NCBI RefSeq assembly: GCF_009363435.1
Contig: NZ_CP045354.1
Coordinates: 3,810,501-3,874,500 of the forward strand
Length of the DNA: 64,000 nt
From: Labrenzia sp. THAF82
GTDB taxonomy: Bacteria > Pseudomonadota > Alphaproteobacteria > Rhizobiales > Stappiaceae
Direction of reading: 5' to 3'
Part shown: piece by piece, positions 8,831 through 17,592 of the stretch
How positions within the stretch are numbered: position 1 is the stretch's first letter
Layout of the letters: each line of letters starts with the position of its first letter
Program-made: the position numbers and the translations under genes
Notes under the pieces: generated by a model
Databases searched by the model: none
The model's input: only the letters and a program-made list of their open reading frames with translations
Told to the model about the DNA's origin: nothing

Positions 8831-9442
8831 ATGGAACCACCTGTCAAACGCGGTCGGCCGCGAAAATTTGATGAAGATCTGACCCTTGATCTGATCATGA
8901 AGGTCTTCTGGCGGCATGGATATGCCGCCACCAGTCTTGACCAGATCGCAGAGGCAACGGGTCTGAACAGACCCAGTCTTTACGCTGCATTCGGCAGCAA
9001 GAAGGACATGTTTCTCAAATCAATTGAGCGCTTTGCGGACCGCATGGAAATTCATTTACGCAAGGCAGGCTCTCGGGCGACAGGCGCTAAGGCCCGCATG
9101 AAAGACATCATGGCGGCGGCAGTGGACCTCTACACAGGAAAGAGTGACCTTACCGCCGCAGCTCATGGATGCCTTGCTGTTTCCACGCTTCCTTCGGAAG
9201 CGCCACAGGACCCGGATTTCCAGTTGGCGCTTGGAAATGTGCTTCTGCGCATGGACACCGGATTTGCTCGCCTCATATTGCACGAGACCAAAGGATCTAT
9301 GTGTGATGCCCAGGCGGAGGAAATTGCACAACACCTTGCACTGGTGCTCCACGGCCTCTCGATACGTGCGCGCTCCGGCGAAGACCCTGAAAAACTGAAG
9401 AAATTGTCTTCCAGTGCCGTCGACAGGCTGATACCGGATTAG
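8831..9442 (+). CDS. TetR/AcrR-family transcriptional regulator
   Basis: The 203-residue protein has a typical N-terminal TetR helix-turn-helix (residues about 15-60, ATSLDQIAEATGLNRPSLYA) and a variable C-terminal ligand domain. The segment HGCLAVSTLPSEAPQDPDFQ resembles the C-terminal domain of TetR proteins of the ComR/NemR-like group. The ligand is unknown. The gene is divergent from the HD-domain gene and starts right beside an inverted repeat, so repression of both genes is likely. Confidence 0.88.
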   Translation: MEPPVKRGRPRKFDEDLTLDLIMKVFWRHGYAATSLDQIAEATGLNRPSLYAAFGSKKDMFLKSIERFADRMEIHLRKAGSRATGAKARMKDIMAAAVDLYTGKSDLTAAAHGCLAVSTLPSEAPQDPDFQLALGNVLLRMDTGFARLILHETKGSMCDAQAEEIAQHLALVLHGLSIRARSGEDPEKLKKLSSSAVDRLIPD

Positions 9443-9474
9443 GCTTTGGCAAGTTTCATGACAACCCCAGTCCC

Positions 9475-10173
9475 CTAAGGATGATTGTGCAAATCGAGTG
9501 ACCAATTCAACGTCATTGGCAGAGGTGTCCAGGTTCCCGTTTGCAGCCCCGCTGACCGAAGGGCTCTGGCGGTCCAGGTATTGCAGCCGAGCAAAGCATT
9601 GAACCCGCCTTTGGCGGAGAAGAAGAAATCGTGCGCGTCATAGGCAGCATTCGGTATGGGGATTGGACCGCCATCTCCGTCCAATTCGAAACTCGACCTT
9701 ATGTGGTCCAGTAACCGTTCAAATTCGATTTCTGAGAGATGCACCTCGCGGACGCTTTCCAGCTCGACGGCTATGGGCCCTGTTCTCCTCACATGCATGA
9801 CTGACCTGTCCCAGGTCAGCGCATCAATGACAGGACCAGGTCTGAGATGTCCCCAGGTTGGTGTCTCAACATAGAAAGATCGCCCTCCCCATCCGAAGAC
9901 CACCCAGAACACACCTTGATAGTCGAGAGACAGGCCTGCGTCAGAAACAAATGAAAAGGTTTCAAGAACATCCGGGTCAGCAGGCAGGGCGATGTCAGTA
10001 TGGATCGGATTGGAGAGTACCAGAATTGTCCGATTTTTGTCCGATCCGCTGGCTTCGGCTCGGGTAGAGTCAAAAAGGGGTCTCGGAACAAGCGTTCCGA
10101 GACCCATCAATAAAACCAGCAGGATAGCGACCAGACAAAGTCCTACGATCGCACGCCTGACCAGCTTGATCAT
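9475..10173 (-). CDS. TIGR02117/DUF2459 family protein
   Basis: The 232-residue protein has an N-terminal membrane anchor (about residues 8-30) and then the family hallmarks: NPIHTDIALP, VFGWGGRSFYVETPTW and GCNTWTARALRSAGLQTG. The family is known only as a conserved domain sometimes found near urease genes; its biochemical role is not established. The conserved His and Cys, in HTD and CNTWT, could form a papain-like catalytic pair, which is inference. The gene lies 21 bases downstream of aapP on the same strand but is probably not part of transport itself. Confidence 0.8.
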   Translation of the reverse strand: MIKLVRRAIVGLCLVAILLVLLMGLGTLVPRPLFDSTRAEASGSDKNRTILVLSNPIHTDIALPADPDVLETFSFVSDAGLSLDYQGVFWVVFGWGGRSFYVETPTWGHLRPGPVIDALTWDRSVMHVRRTGPIAVELESVREVHLSEIEFERLLDHIRSSFELDGDGGPIPIPNAAYDAHDFFFSAKGGFNALLGCNTWTARALRSAGLQTGTWTPLPMTLNWSLDLHNHP

Positions 10174-10194
10174 TCTACTTCATTCCGGCCTTGA

Positions 10195-10998
10195 TCAGTG
10201 GTGCAGGATCTGGCTCAGGAACAGTTTTGTCCGTTCATGCTGCGGATTGGTGAAGAAGTCTTCAGGCTCGTTCTGTTCAACGATCTGACCTGCATCCATG
10301 AAAATCACGCGGTTTGCCACCTTGCGCGCAAAGCCCATTTCGTGGGTCACGCAGAGCATCGTCATGCCTTCTTCGGCAAGACCGACCATCACGTCCAGAA
10401 CTTCCTTGATCATTTCCGGATCGAGAGCAGATGTAGGCTCATCGAAGAGCATGATCTTCGGGTTCATGCACAAGGACCGCGCAATGGCCACGCGCTGTTG
10501 CTGACCACCGGACAACTGCCCAGGGTATTTCAAGGCCTGCTCGGGGATCTTGACGCGTTCCAGGTAGTGCATCGCGATGTCTTCAGCTTCCTTCTTCGGC
10601 ATCTTGCGTACCCAGATCGGGGCCAGGGTGCAGTTTTCCAAGATTGTCAAATGTGGAAACAGATTGAAATGCTGGAAGCACATGCCGACTTCCCGACGAA
10701 TTTCATCGATCTTCTTGAGATCGTCCGTCAACTCAATGCCATCGACAATGATTTGGCCGGCCTGGTGCTCTTCCAAACGGTTTATGCAACGGATCATGGT
10801 CGACTTTCCCGAGCCGGAAGGCCCACAAATGACAATCCGCTCGCCGCGCATAACCTTCAGGTGGATGTCACGCAGGACGTGAAAGTCACCATACCACTTG
10901 TTCATGTTCTTGATTTCGATTGCGACATCCGTTTCGGAAATCTGCATCTTGGAACGATCTGCAGCGATCTCTTCCGGGTTTACTGCATTCTCAGTCAT
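10195..10998 (-). CDS. aapP: General L-amino acid ABC transporter, ATP-binding protein
   Basis: The 267-residue ATPase has Walker A (GPSGSGKST), the ABC signature ([10 protein letters not shown]) and Walker B with D-loop ([12 protein letters not shown]). It belongs to the polar amino-acid transporter ATPases (GlnQ/HisP group). About 25 N-terminal residues extend beyond the core domain, as is common for AapP. It is the last of four genes in order aapJ-aapQ-aapM-aapP, and powers uptake of a broad range of L-amino acids from the periplasm. Confidence 0.95.
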   Translation of the reverse strand: MTENAVNPEEIAADRSKMQISETDVAIEIKNMNKWYGDFHVLRDIHLKVMRGERIVICGPSGSGKSTMIRCINRLEEHQAGQIIVDGIELTDDLKKIDEIRREVGMCFQHFNLFPHLTILENCTLAPIWVRKMPKKEAEDIAMHYLERVKIPEQALKYPGQLSGGQQQRVAIARSLCMNPKIMLFDEPTSALDPEMIKEVLDVMVGLAEEGMTMLCVTHEMGFARKVANRVIFMDAGQIVEQNEPEDFFTNPQHERTKLFLSQILHH

Positions 10999-11067
10999 GA
11001 GACTTTACTCCATGAGTGTCTTTTGGCCGGGGCGCTGCGGTCTGGCGCGCGCCCCGGAAACTCGGTC

Positions 11068-12225
11068 CTAGCGTTTGTGTCCTGTGTGCAGTTTGTTCTC
11101 CATGAATATGGAGTACCGCGACATGCCGAAGCAGAAGACAAAGAACACAATGGCTGCAAAGAGATAGCCGGTATGACCCTGGCTTGGTGTCGACCAGGTC
11201 GGATCCGTGAAGGATGACTGGATCTGACCAAGCAGGTCGAACATGCCGACAATCAAGACCAGCGTGGTGTCTTTGAACAGACCGATGAAGGTGTTCACAA
11301 TGCCCGGGATCACCAGTTTCAAGGCCTGTGGCAAAATGATGAGATACATCATCGGCCAGAACCTCAGTCCTAGTGCCATCGCACCTTCATACTGACCCTT
11401 GGGAATAGCCTGCAGGCCACCACGGACCACTTCCGCCATATAAGCTGCAGAGAACAGTGTCACACCAATGAGCACACGCAGCAATTTGTCGAAGGTCACG
11501 CCTTCCGGTAGGAACAACGGCAGCATCACGGAAGACATGAACAGAACCGTGATAAGCGGCACACCGCGCCAGAACTCAATGAAGATGATGGAGACCATCT
11601 TGATGATCGGCATTTTTGACCGACGGCCAAGCGCGAGCGCAATCCCGAGGGGCAGCGAGGCAACGATACCTGTCACCGCAATGACGAGCGTGACAAGCAA
11701 CCCTCCCCAGCGGGCTGTTTCAACGATCGGCAGGATCACGGAACCGCCAATGACCAGACCGGTCAACAGGAAGTACGCCACGATCGGGAAGACCACCAGA
11801 AACAGGATGGCATTGGTGCGTTTGAAAGGTGCACTTGGCCAGGCAAGCGGCACCAGAAGCAGAATGAACAACGCGTAGACGATGTTTACCCGCCAGATTT
11901 CATCAGTGGGATACCGTCCGTAGATGAACTGCGGAAGATAGGCTTTCACGTAGGCCCAACAGGCACCGCCATGCGCACCGTCCTGGGGAAGGCATGCCTC
12001 GCGGTTCTCGCCATTCCAGACTGCATCGACTAGTGCAAACTGAACGAAGGGTGCCACGATCGAATAAGCGATCAGAATTCCGACGACCGTCAATATGGTG
12101 TTGCTTATGGATGAGAACAGGTTCTGCCGCATCCAGCCAATAACACCGGTGGTCGAGACCGGCGCCGGCAAAAGCGGCGCCTCCTCGGTTCTTATCTGGA
12201 ACATTTTTGTGTCTGACATGATCAA
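11068..12225 (-). CDS. aapM: General L-amino acid ABC transporter, permease
   Basis: The 385-residue membrane protein has a HisM-type permease domain with the EAA-like loop (GALQAIPKGQYEGAMALGL-type segment near residue 270). An N-terminal extension with extra membrane segments and a large periplasmic region is typical of AapM and absent from most small HisM permeases. It lies 8 bases downstream of aapQ and 69 bases upstream of aapP. It pairs with AapQ to form the membrane channel. Confidence 0.94.
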   Translation of the reverse strand: MIMSDTKMFQIRTEEAPLLPAPVSTTGVIGWMRQNLFSSISNTILTVVGILIAYSIVAPFVQFALVDAVWNGENREACLPQDGAHGGACWAYVKAYLPQFIYGRYPTDEIWRVNIVYALFILLLVPLAWPSAPFKRTNAILFLVVFPIVAYFLLTGLVIGGSVILPIVETARWGGLLVTLVIAVTGIVASLPLGIALALGRRSKMPIIKMVSIIFIEFWRGVPLITVLFMSSVMLPLFLPEGVTFDKLLRVLIGVTLFSAAYMAEVVRGGLQAIPKGQYEGAMALGLRFWPMMYLIILPQALKLVIPGIVNTFIGLFKDTTLVLIVGMFDLLGQIQSSFTDPTWSTPSQGHTGYLFAAIVFFVFCFGMSRYSIFMENKLHTGHKR

Positions 12226-12232
12226 GCGCTCC

Positions 12233-13447
12233 TTACCGTTCCACGAGCGCCATGCGCTGGTTATACCAGTTCATGAAGGCGGATGTGAGCAAGCTGAGCG
12301 AAAGGTAAACTCCCATCCAGATGCCAATGATTTCGATTGCCTGCCCTGTCTGATTGAGAACCGTGCCACCGACGGACACAAGGTCCGGGAAGGCAATGGC
12401 TACAGCCAGAGAAGAGTTCTTGGTCAAGTTCAGATACTGACTGGTCAGCGGTGGAATGATCACGCGCATTGCCTGCGGGATGACGACCAAGCGCAGTGTT
12501 GGACCGTTACGCAGCCCCAGCGCATGAGCGGCTTCCGTCTGACCATGCGAGACAGCCTGAATGCCTGCACGCACAATCTCGGCGATGAAGGCGGCGGTGT
12601 AGATCGCAAGAGCAGCGGTAAGAGCCAAAAACTCCGGTATGACGTTGATACCGACATTCAACTCAAAACCACGACGCAGGATTGGTCCGGTTTCAACGAA
12701 GTTGGGATGCTCCCAATACATCGGCATGCCCATAACGAGGTAAGCCAGCACCGGCAGACCGACGATAAGGCCGACAGCAGTCCAGAACATCGGGAATTGC
12801 TGCCCGGTGGCATCCTGGCGCTTGTGAGCCCACCTGGAGATGACGATTGAGGCAATGATGGCCACGATCAGCGCAATGCCGATCATATGGGAACCAGGCT
12901 CCCAGATCGGCTTTGGCAATCTCAAACCACCAATATTCAAGTGGATGGTATCAAACAGCGACCACTTTTCACGCTTTCCCGGAACAGCGCGCAAAACCGC
13001 GAAATACCAGAAAAAGATCTGTAGCAGCAGCGGGACATTTCGGACAAGCTCAACGTAGCAATATGCCAGCCGGCTGATGACCCAGTTGTTGGAGAGCCGC
13101 GCGATCCCGATGACGAAACCGAAGATCGTGGCAAAGAAGATGCCGACAACGGCAACAAGTATTGTGTTGAAGAGACCGACCAGAAGGGCCGTGCCGTAAC
13201 TTGATGTTTCCGAATAGGGAAACAAAGACTGAATGATGCCGAAACCGGCAGTGTTTTCCAGAAAACCCCAACCAGAGGCAATGTTTTGCCGTTCCAGGTT
13301 GGCTATCGTGTTCGTAACGATGACGTATCCCAAAGTCACCAACGCGACGATCAATACCAATTGGTAAAAAAGGCCACGGGCTTTGGGATCGTTCAACAGC
13401 GAAGCACGCGCCGGCGCCCCCGCCGAGTCCTGCTCCATTACTGACAT
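12233..13447 (-). CDS. aapQ: General L-amino acid ABC transporter, permease
   Basis: The 404-residue protein has multiple membrane segments and the conserved permease loop (GIQAVSHGQTEAAHALGL) near residue 305. The large periplasmic insertion between helices (about residues 145-255) is usual for AapQ. It follows aapJ after a 219-base gap containing a stable hairpin, which would let aapJ be expressed above the permeases. It forms the transmembrane channel with AapM. Confidence 0.94.
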   Translation of the reverse strand: MSVMEQDSAGAPARASLLNDPKARGLFYQLVLIVALVTLGYVIVTNTIANLERQNIASGWGFLENTAGFGIIQSLFPYSETSSYGTALLVGLFNTILVAVVGIFFATIFGFVIGIARLSNNWVISRLAYCYVELVRNVPLLLQIFFWYFAVLRAVPGKREKWSLFDTIHLNIGGLRLPKPIWEPGSHMIGIALIVAIIASIVISRWAHKRQDATGQQFPMFWTAVGLIVGLPVLAYLVMGMPMYWEHPNFVETGPILRRGFELNVGINVIPEFLALTAALAIYTAAFIAEIVRAGIQAVSHGQTEAAHALGLRNGPTLRLVVIPQAMRVIIPPLTSQYLNLTKNSSLAVAIAFPDLVSVGGTVLNQTGQAIEIIGIWMGVYLSLSLLTSAFMNWYNQRMALVER

Positions 13448-13613
13448 AGAACCTCGCCCAAGTTGTCACGAAAGAGCCCGGCACGAAGCCTCTCCTCTGA
13501 CGTGTCCATATCTGCTTCACGTCTTGCGCTTTTGCGCTCCCCAGTCGGCGAAAGCAGATTGTTCCCCCACGCGTTACTGGATTATTCCAGTTTTGATGCG
13601 CGGAATTTATTGA

Positions 13614-13641
13614 GGGTTCCGGCAGTAGACCGCCGGAACCC
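13614..13641 (-). terminator. Intercistronic hairpin after aapJ
   Basis: A perfect 10-base inverted repeat, GGGTTCCGGC (13614-13623) and GCCGGAACCC (13632-13641), has an 8-base loop and lies 25 bases past the aapJ stop. No T-run follows on the minus strand. It is therefore more likely an mRNA-stabilising or attenuating hairpin than a full terminator, as often found after abundant binding-protein genes. Confidence 0.6.
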
Positions 13642-13666
13642 CTGAAATCCTCAAATTACAAGAGGA

Positions 13667-14686
13667 TTAGCGGATCGGCGGAGCGTACATGAAGCCGCCA
13701 GCATTCCACAGTGCGTTAACACCGCGGGAGATGCCGAGCGGAGTGTCCGGACCAACGTTTGCGTTGAAGGACTCTTCGTAGTTACCGACGTTCTTGATGA
13801 TGTTGTAAGCCCAGTCATTGGACAGGCCGATAGCTTCACCGAACGCACCTTCTGCGCCAAGCAGACGCTTGACGGACGGGTTGTCGGAAGCCTTCATTTC
13901 ATCAACATTTGCAGACGTAACACCGAGCTCTTCAGCGTTCAGCATTGCGTTGAGGGTCCACTTTGCGATGTTGAACCACTCATCGTCGCCTTGGCGAACA
14001 ACCGGACCCAGAGGCTCTTTGGAGATGATCTCCGGCAGAACCATGTGGTCGCCCGGGTTGGTCAGCTTCAGGCGCTGAGCATACAGCCCGGAAGCGTCCG
14101 TGGTGTAAACGTCGCAACGGCCGGCGTCATATGCAGCAACAACTTCATCTGCTTTTTCGAAAGCGACGATTTCGTACGGCATGTTGTTCGCACGGAAGTA
14201 GTCAGCAACGTTCAACTCAGTCGTCGTGCCCGTGTTTGTACACACGGAAGCGCCGGAGAGTTCCAGAGCGGACGTAACGCCGAGGTCCTTGCGAACCATG
14301 AAGCCCTGACCGTCATAGTAGTTCACACCAGCGAAGTTCAGACCGAGCTGAGTATCGCGGGACATGGTCCAGGTGGTGTTACGGGACAGAACGTCAACTT
14401 CGCCGGACTGCAGAGCGGTGAAACGCTCTTTAGCGGACAGCGGAGTGAATTTAACAGCGGACGCGTCACCGAATACCGCAGCAGCCATTGCGCGGCAAAG
14501 GTCAACGTCAAGCCCGGTCCAGTTCCCCTGAGAATCCGGATTAGAGAAACCCGGCAGGCCCTGGCTCACGCCACACTGAATGAAGCCTTTTGCCTTGACG
14601 TCTTCCAGCGTCGTTGCACCCGCAGCCGTCGTTGCGGCGACTCCCATAGCAGCGCCGAGTACGAGCGGAAGGATTTTATTGGACAT
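13667..14686 (-). CDS. aapJ: General L-amino acid ABC transporter, periplasmic binding protein
   Basis: The 339-residue protein starts with a signal peptide (cleavage likely after about residue 22, near TTAAGA) and continues with LEDVKAKGFIQCGVSQGLPGFS, typical of AapJ. A pair of cysteines and the YDGQGFMVRKDLG segment match the solute-binding domain type 3. It binds polar and other L-amino acids and delivers them to AapQM. It is the first gene of the operon and is divergent from metC, an arrangement known from Rhizobium leguminosarum. Confidence 0.95.
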   Translation of the reverse strand: MSNKILPLVLGAAMGVAATTAAGATTLEDVKAKGFIQCGVSQGLPGFSNPDSQGNWTGLDVDLCRAMAAAVFGDASAVKFTPLSAKERFTALQSGEVDVLSRNTTWTMSRDTQLGLNFAGVNYYDGQGFMVRKDLGVTSALELSGASVCTNTGTTTELNVADYFRANNMPYEIVAFEKADEVVAAYDAGRCDVYTTDASGLYAQRLKLTNPGDHMVLPEIISKEPLGPVVRQGDDEWFNIAKWTLNAMLNAEELGVTSANVDEMKASDNPSVKRLLGAEGAFGEAIGLSNDWAYNIIKNVGNYEESFNANVGPDTPLGISRGVNALWNAGGFMYAPPIR

Positions 14687-15147
14687 GGATATGCAGCCTT
14701 TATTTGTTACCCATACTTTGTCTTGTCGGGCTTATTCGGAAGACGTCTTCCCTGTCTCGCTATCCGGACAGTATGCAGCCTTGCTGACTGTTTCCTCCAG
14801 AAGTCTCCCGTCCCAACCCAACGACCCCATACGATGGCATTTAGCCGTTCGGGTCAAGTACTTGCTGCAGTTATCTCGTCAAAATTCTAGTGCCTTGGAA
14901 CAATTGCCACTGAAACAGCTGCACAAAACACGAACATGTCTAAAACGAAATCATTCAATGCCCAAAAAGAGTTCAATCCATTTAATTCCCGCAACGTCAC
15001 CGTTAACTTTAGCTTGAGTTTTATGGGATGCGATCACTACTCTTGAGCGCAACAACCCGGTTGCAGGCGATGGTCGAATGACTAAAGTGTCGCTTCCTGC
15101 CCACCGTCAGGTTGTGGCGTTACCCAGATCAGCATTCAAGAGCATCC
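14687..15147. promoter_or_regulatory. Divergent promoter region of aapJ and metC
   Basis: This 461-base gap between divergent aapJ and metC holds no convincing gene. It contains the perfect palindrome listed separately and a GCAAC/GTTGC hairpin at 15049-15064 in the metC leader. Short frames here are without good start sites. Both promoters must lie here, but no clear -35/-10 pair could be assigned. Confidence 0.5.
14738..14751. promoter_or_regulatory. 14-base perfect palindrome upstream of aapJ
   Basis: GGAAGACGTCTTCC is a perfect palindrome 52-65 bases upstream of the aapJ start. Position and symmetry fit an operator for a dimeric regulator of the amino-acid transporter. The regulator is unknown, and a chance palindrome cannot be excluded. 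Confidence 0.45.
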
Positions 15148-16326
15148 ATGTCATCGCAAAAATCCACTTCGGCTCTCAAAGCCGACACCAAACTTGCCCA
15201 TGCAGGTCGAGACCCACTGGCATTTCACGGGTTCGTCAATCCCCCGGTGGTTCATGCTTCGACGGTTTTGTATCCTGACACCAAAACTCTTGTGACGGGA
15301 CAGCAGACCTACTCGTATGCTCGAAGAGGAAATCCGACGACAGATTCGCTTGAAAGCGCACTTGCGGAGATCGAAGGGGCGGCAGGCGTCAAAATTGCAA
15401 ACTCTGGGCTGAACGCCATCGCGCTTGCCGTTCTTTCCTGTGTGAAGGCTGGCGATCATATCCTCATTGCCGATACGGCTTATGGACCGACACGCCATTT
15501 TGCCGACACGGTACTGCCAGGTCTCGGCATCACAGTCGAATATTACGCCCCTTCGTTGGGTGAAGAAATCAGGTCTCTATTTCGACCGGAAACAACAGCG
15601 GTCTTCACAGAAGCTCCCGGTTCACTAACCTTTGAAATGCAGGACGTTCCAGCCATTGCTGCCGCGGCACGCACGATCGATGCAACTGTCCTGATGGACA
15701 ATACTTGGGCGAGCCCGCTGTTTTGCCAACCTTTGTCGCTTGGTGTGGATCTGTCGATCCAGGCCGGCACCAAATATATCGTCGGTCATTCCGATGTCAT
15801 GCTGGGCACTGTGGCTGCAAACGAGCGTGCATGGGGCAAGCTCCACACTCTTTATGGTGCCATGGGCTGTCATGCCGCGCCAGACGACGTCTTCCTGGGT
15901 CTTCGCGGACTTCGCACGCTTTCGGTGCGGCTAGAGCGCCACCAACGCAACACGATGGAAATCTTGAATTGGTTGAGCGGACGGCCTGAAATTGGAGCTC
16001 TCAAATACCCTGCCCTTGCAAACGACCCGGGCCATGAAATCTGGCGTCGGGATTTCAGCGGCAGCTCGGGGCTTTGCGCATTTGACTTCGTGTCAGGCAC
16101 CAGTGAAGAGCAAGCGTTCAAATTTTTGGACACACTTACACTTTTTGGTCTTGGGTTTTCTTGGGGTGGGTTTGAAAGCCTGGCCATTCCGGTTCGATTG
16201 AAGGGTCAAAGAACTGTTGCGCCATTCGATCCAGACCTTCAGTCGGTTCGTCTGCATATCGGCTTGGAAGATCCGGAAGATCTCATCAAAGATATGGAAC
16301 AGGCTTTGACCGAGGCATTCGACTAA
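15148..16326 (+). CDS. metC: Cystathionine beta-lyase (PLP-dependent trans-sulfuration enzyme)
   Basis: The 392-residue protein is a Cys/Met metabolism PLP enzyme. It has TYSYARRGNPTTDSLE near the N-terminus and the PLP-lysine region SIQAGTKYIVGHSDVMLG (about residue 205). It splits cystathionine to homocysteine, pyruvate and ammonia on the way to methionine. The frame extends to a TTG at 15112, but the ATG at 15148 gives the usual N-terminus (KADTKLAHAGRDP). The neighbourhood with aapJ supports metC over other trans-sulfuration family members. Confidence 0.9.
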   Translation: MSSQKSTSALKADTKLAHAGRDPLAFHGFVNPPVVHASTVLYPDTKTLVTGQQTYSYARRGNPTTDSLESALAEIEGAAGVKIANSGLNAIALAVLSCVKAGDHILIADTAYGPTRHFADTVLPGLGITVEYYAPSLGEEIRSLFRPETTAVFTEAPGSLTFEMQDVPAIAAAARTIDATVLMDNTWASPLFCQPLSLGVDLSIQAGTKYIVGHSDVMLGTVAANERAWGKLHTLYGAMGCHAAPDDVFLGLRGLRTLSVRLERHQRNTMEILNWLSGRPEIGALKYPALANDPGHEIWRRDFSGSSGLCAFDFVSGTSEEQAFKFLDTLTLFGLGFSWGGFESLAIPVRLKGQRTVAPFDPDLQSVRLHIGLEDPEDLIKDMEQALTEAFD

Positions 16327-16356
16327 TCGGCAAAAAATTTACCGAAAATATTGAAG

Positions 16357-16382
16357 ACGCTGTGGGTGAACGCTCACAGCGT
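16357..16382. terminator. Hairpin between convergent metC and LAB_N gene
   Basis: ACGCTGTG (16357-16364) and CACAGCGT (16375-16382) form an 8-base stem with a 10-base loop, 30 bases past metC. A weak pyrimidine stretch follows (GCTCTTTT). It may end transcription of metC, but the T-run is displaced from the stem. Confidence 0.4.
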
Positions 16383-16440
16383 TGCAAGCTCTTTTGCCCT
16401 CAATCGCGATCGTTCTAGACCCAGCGGCTGCTCACTTGCC

Positions 16441-16755
16441 TCAAATCGTCGGGTCGTTGCGCTTTTCTTTGAAGATAAGCCAGAGGTTTCGGAAATAGAT
16501 CAGCAAGCCCAGGCCCTGCCCTGCAATGAAGACCGGGTCCTGACGTTGAATGGCGTACACCAGAAGCAAAGAACCACCCGAAATGGAAAAGAACCAGAAC
16601 GCGACTGGGACGATGGATCTGCCAACCCTCTCCGAAGCTATCCATTGAATGACAAAGCGCATCATGAACATGAACTGAGCAACAAAACCCAGCACGATCC
16701 AGAAATCGAATTGCTCGACAAAAACGGCGTTTAGCCAATCAACAAGAGCGTTCAT
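16441..16755 (-). CDS. Lipid-A-disaccharide synthase N-terminal-like (LAB_N) membrane protein
   Basis: The 104-residue protein has three membrane segments and the LAB_N signature (FMMRFVIQWIASERVGRS, then VPVAFWFFSISGGSLLLVYA). Such proteins are found beside glycosyltransferases that modify lipid A or carrier lipids. The frame runs to 16797, but the ATG at 16755 matches family starts. It lies 75 bases downstream of the GT2 gene on the same strand and is the last gene of the GT39-PAP2-GT2-LAB_N group. Confidence 0.82.
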   Translation of the reverse strand: MNALVDWLNAVFVEQFDFWIVLGFVAQFMFMMRFVIQWIASERVGRSIVPVAFWFFSISGGSLLLVYAIQRQDPVFIAGQGLGLLIYFRNLWLIFKEKRNDPTI

Positions 16756-16830
16756 GAGGCAGGTCCAGTCAGGTTCTTCGGGCCAATTGCCCGGCAACTT
16801 GGTCTATTTGAAGCCAGAATGCGGTGAGGA

Positions 16831-17592
16831 TCAGGTCAGAGGACGGACTTGAGGAATTTTTTTCCTACGGCGTCGCAACCACCAAACACCGAAGAGGTCC
16901 AGAACACCGACAAGAGCGCGGTCGAATATTCCATATTTCGAGGTTCCATGTCGACGTTCTCGATCCTGAACATCGATATGTGTCACCCCATATCCTTCGC
17001 GGATTACGAGGGCCGGTAGAAAACGGTGCCAGCTGTCGAAATAAGGCAGTTGAAGGAAAACTTCCCGACGAAGAGCCTTCAGGCCACACCCGCTGTCTCG
17101 AGTGTTGTCTTTCAAAATGCCCCCACGCAGTTTGTTCGCAAATTTCGACGCATAGCGCTTGGCAAGGCTTGCCTTTCGGCCGAGCCTTTGTCCGGCCGCA
17201 AGAGCAACGGAGGGGCCCGCTGCATTCAAGGCATCCAGAAGATCGGGTATGTAAGCCGGATTGTTTTCACCATCGCCATCGATGGTGGCTACGACATCTC
17301 CGCGCGCATGTAACAAACCGGTGCGCACGGCGCAGCTTTGACCGCAGGACGTTTCATGCCGCACGGGCCTTAACCAGTCATGAGTCGCTGCATAGTCCTG
17401 GAGAACAATGTCCGTGCCGTCGGAAGATCCATCGTCAATGACGATCACTTCAAATGAATGACCAGACAGGGCCGTTTCGATTTCATTCAAAAGGATCGGC
17501 AGATTTTCTGCTTCGTCTTTGGCAGGCACTACCACTGTTACGGCCAGCGCCCCTTTGTTGGCGGCGACGGCTTCCAGATAACTTTGTGTCAT
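16831..17592 (-). CDS. Family 2 glycosyltransferase (polyprenyl-phosphate sugar transferase type)
   Basis: The 253-residue protein has the GT-A nucleotide-sugar fold: VTVVVPAKDEAENLP, VIVIDDGSSDGT and a DGD motif (TIDGDGENNP). This matches ArnC/DPM1-like enzymes that put a sugar on undecaprenyl phosphate at the cytoplasmic face. It has no clear C-terminal membrane helices, unlike many ArnC proteins. Its ATG overlaps the stop of the PAP2 gene (ATGA), so translation is coupled. It would supply the lipid-linked sugar used by the GT39 enzyme encoded upstream. Confidence 0.88.
   Translation of the reverse strand: MTQSYLEAVAANKGALAVTVVVPAKDEAENLPILLNEIETALSGHSFEVIVIDDGSSDGTDIVLQDYAATHDWLRPVRHETSCGQSCAVRTGLLHARGDVVATIDGDGENNPAYIPDLLDALNAAGPSVALAAGQRLGRKASLAKRYASKFANKLRGGILKDNTRDSGCGLKALRREVFLQLPYFDSWHRFLPALVIREGYGVTHIDVQDRERRHGTSKYGIFDRALVGVLDLFGVWWLRRRRKKIPQVRPLT

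Noticed and set aside
10198-11217. 339-codon open frame on the plus strand opposite aapP
   Set aside because: It is the mirror of the aapP/aapM coding frames, has no protein-family features and no ribosome site; long antisense frames are common in GC-rich coding DNA.
13991-14890. 299-codon open frame opposite aapJ
   Set aside because: It overlaps a clearly recognised gene on the other strand and shows no domain or plausible start.
15091-15100. CGCTTCCTGC resembling the core of a SAM/SAH riboswitch near metC
   Set aside because: Only a short core matches, the supporting stems were not found and the distance to the metC start is too great.
16824-17441. 205-codon frame opposite the GT2 gene
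   Set aside because: The GT2 gene on the other strand has clear catalytic motifs; the antisense frame has none.
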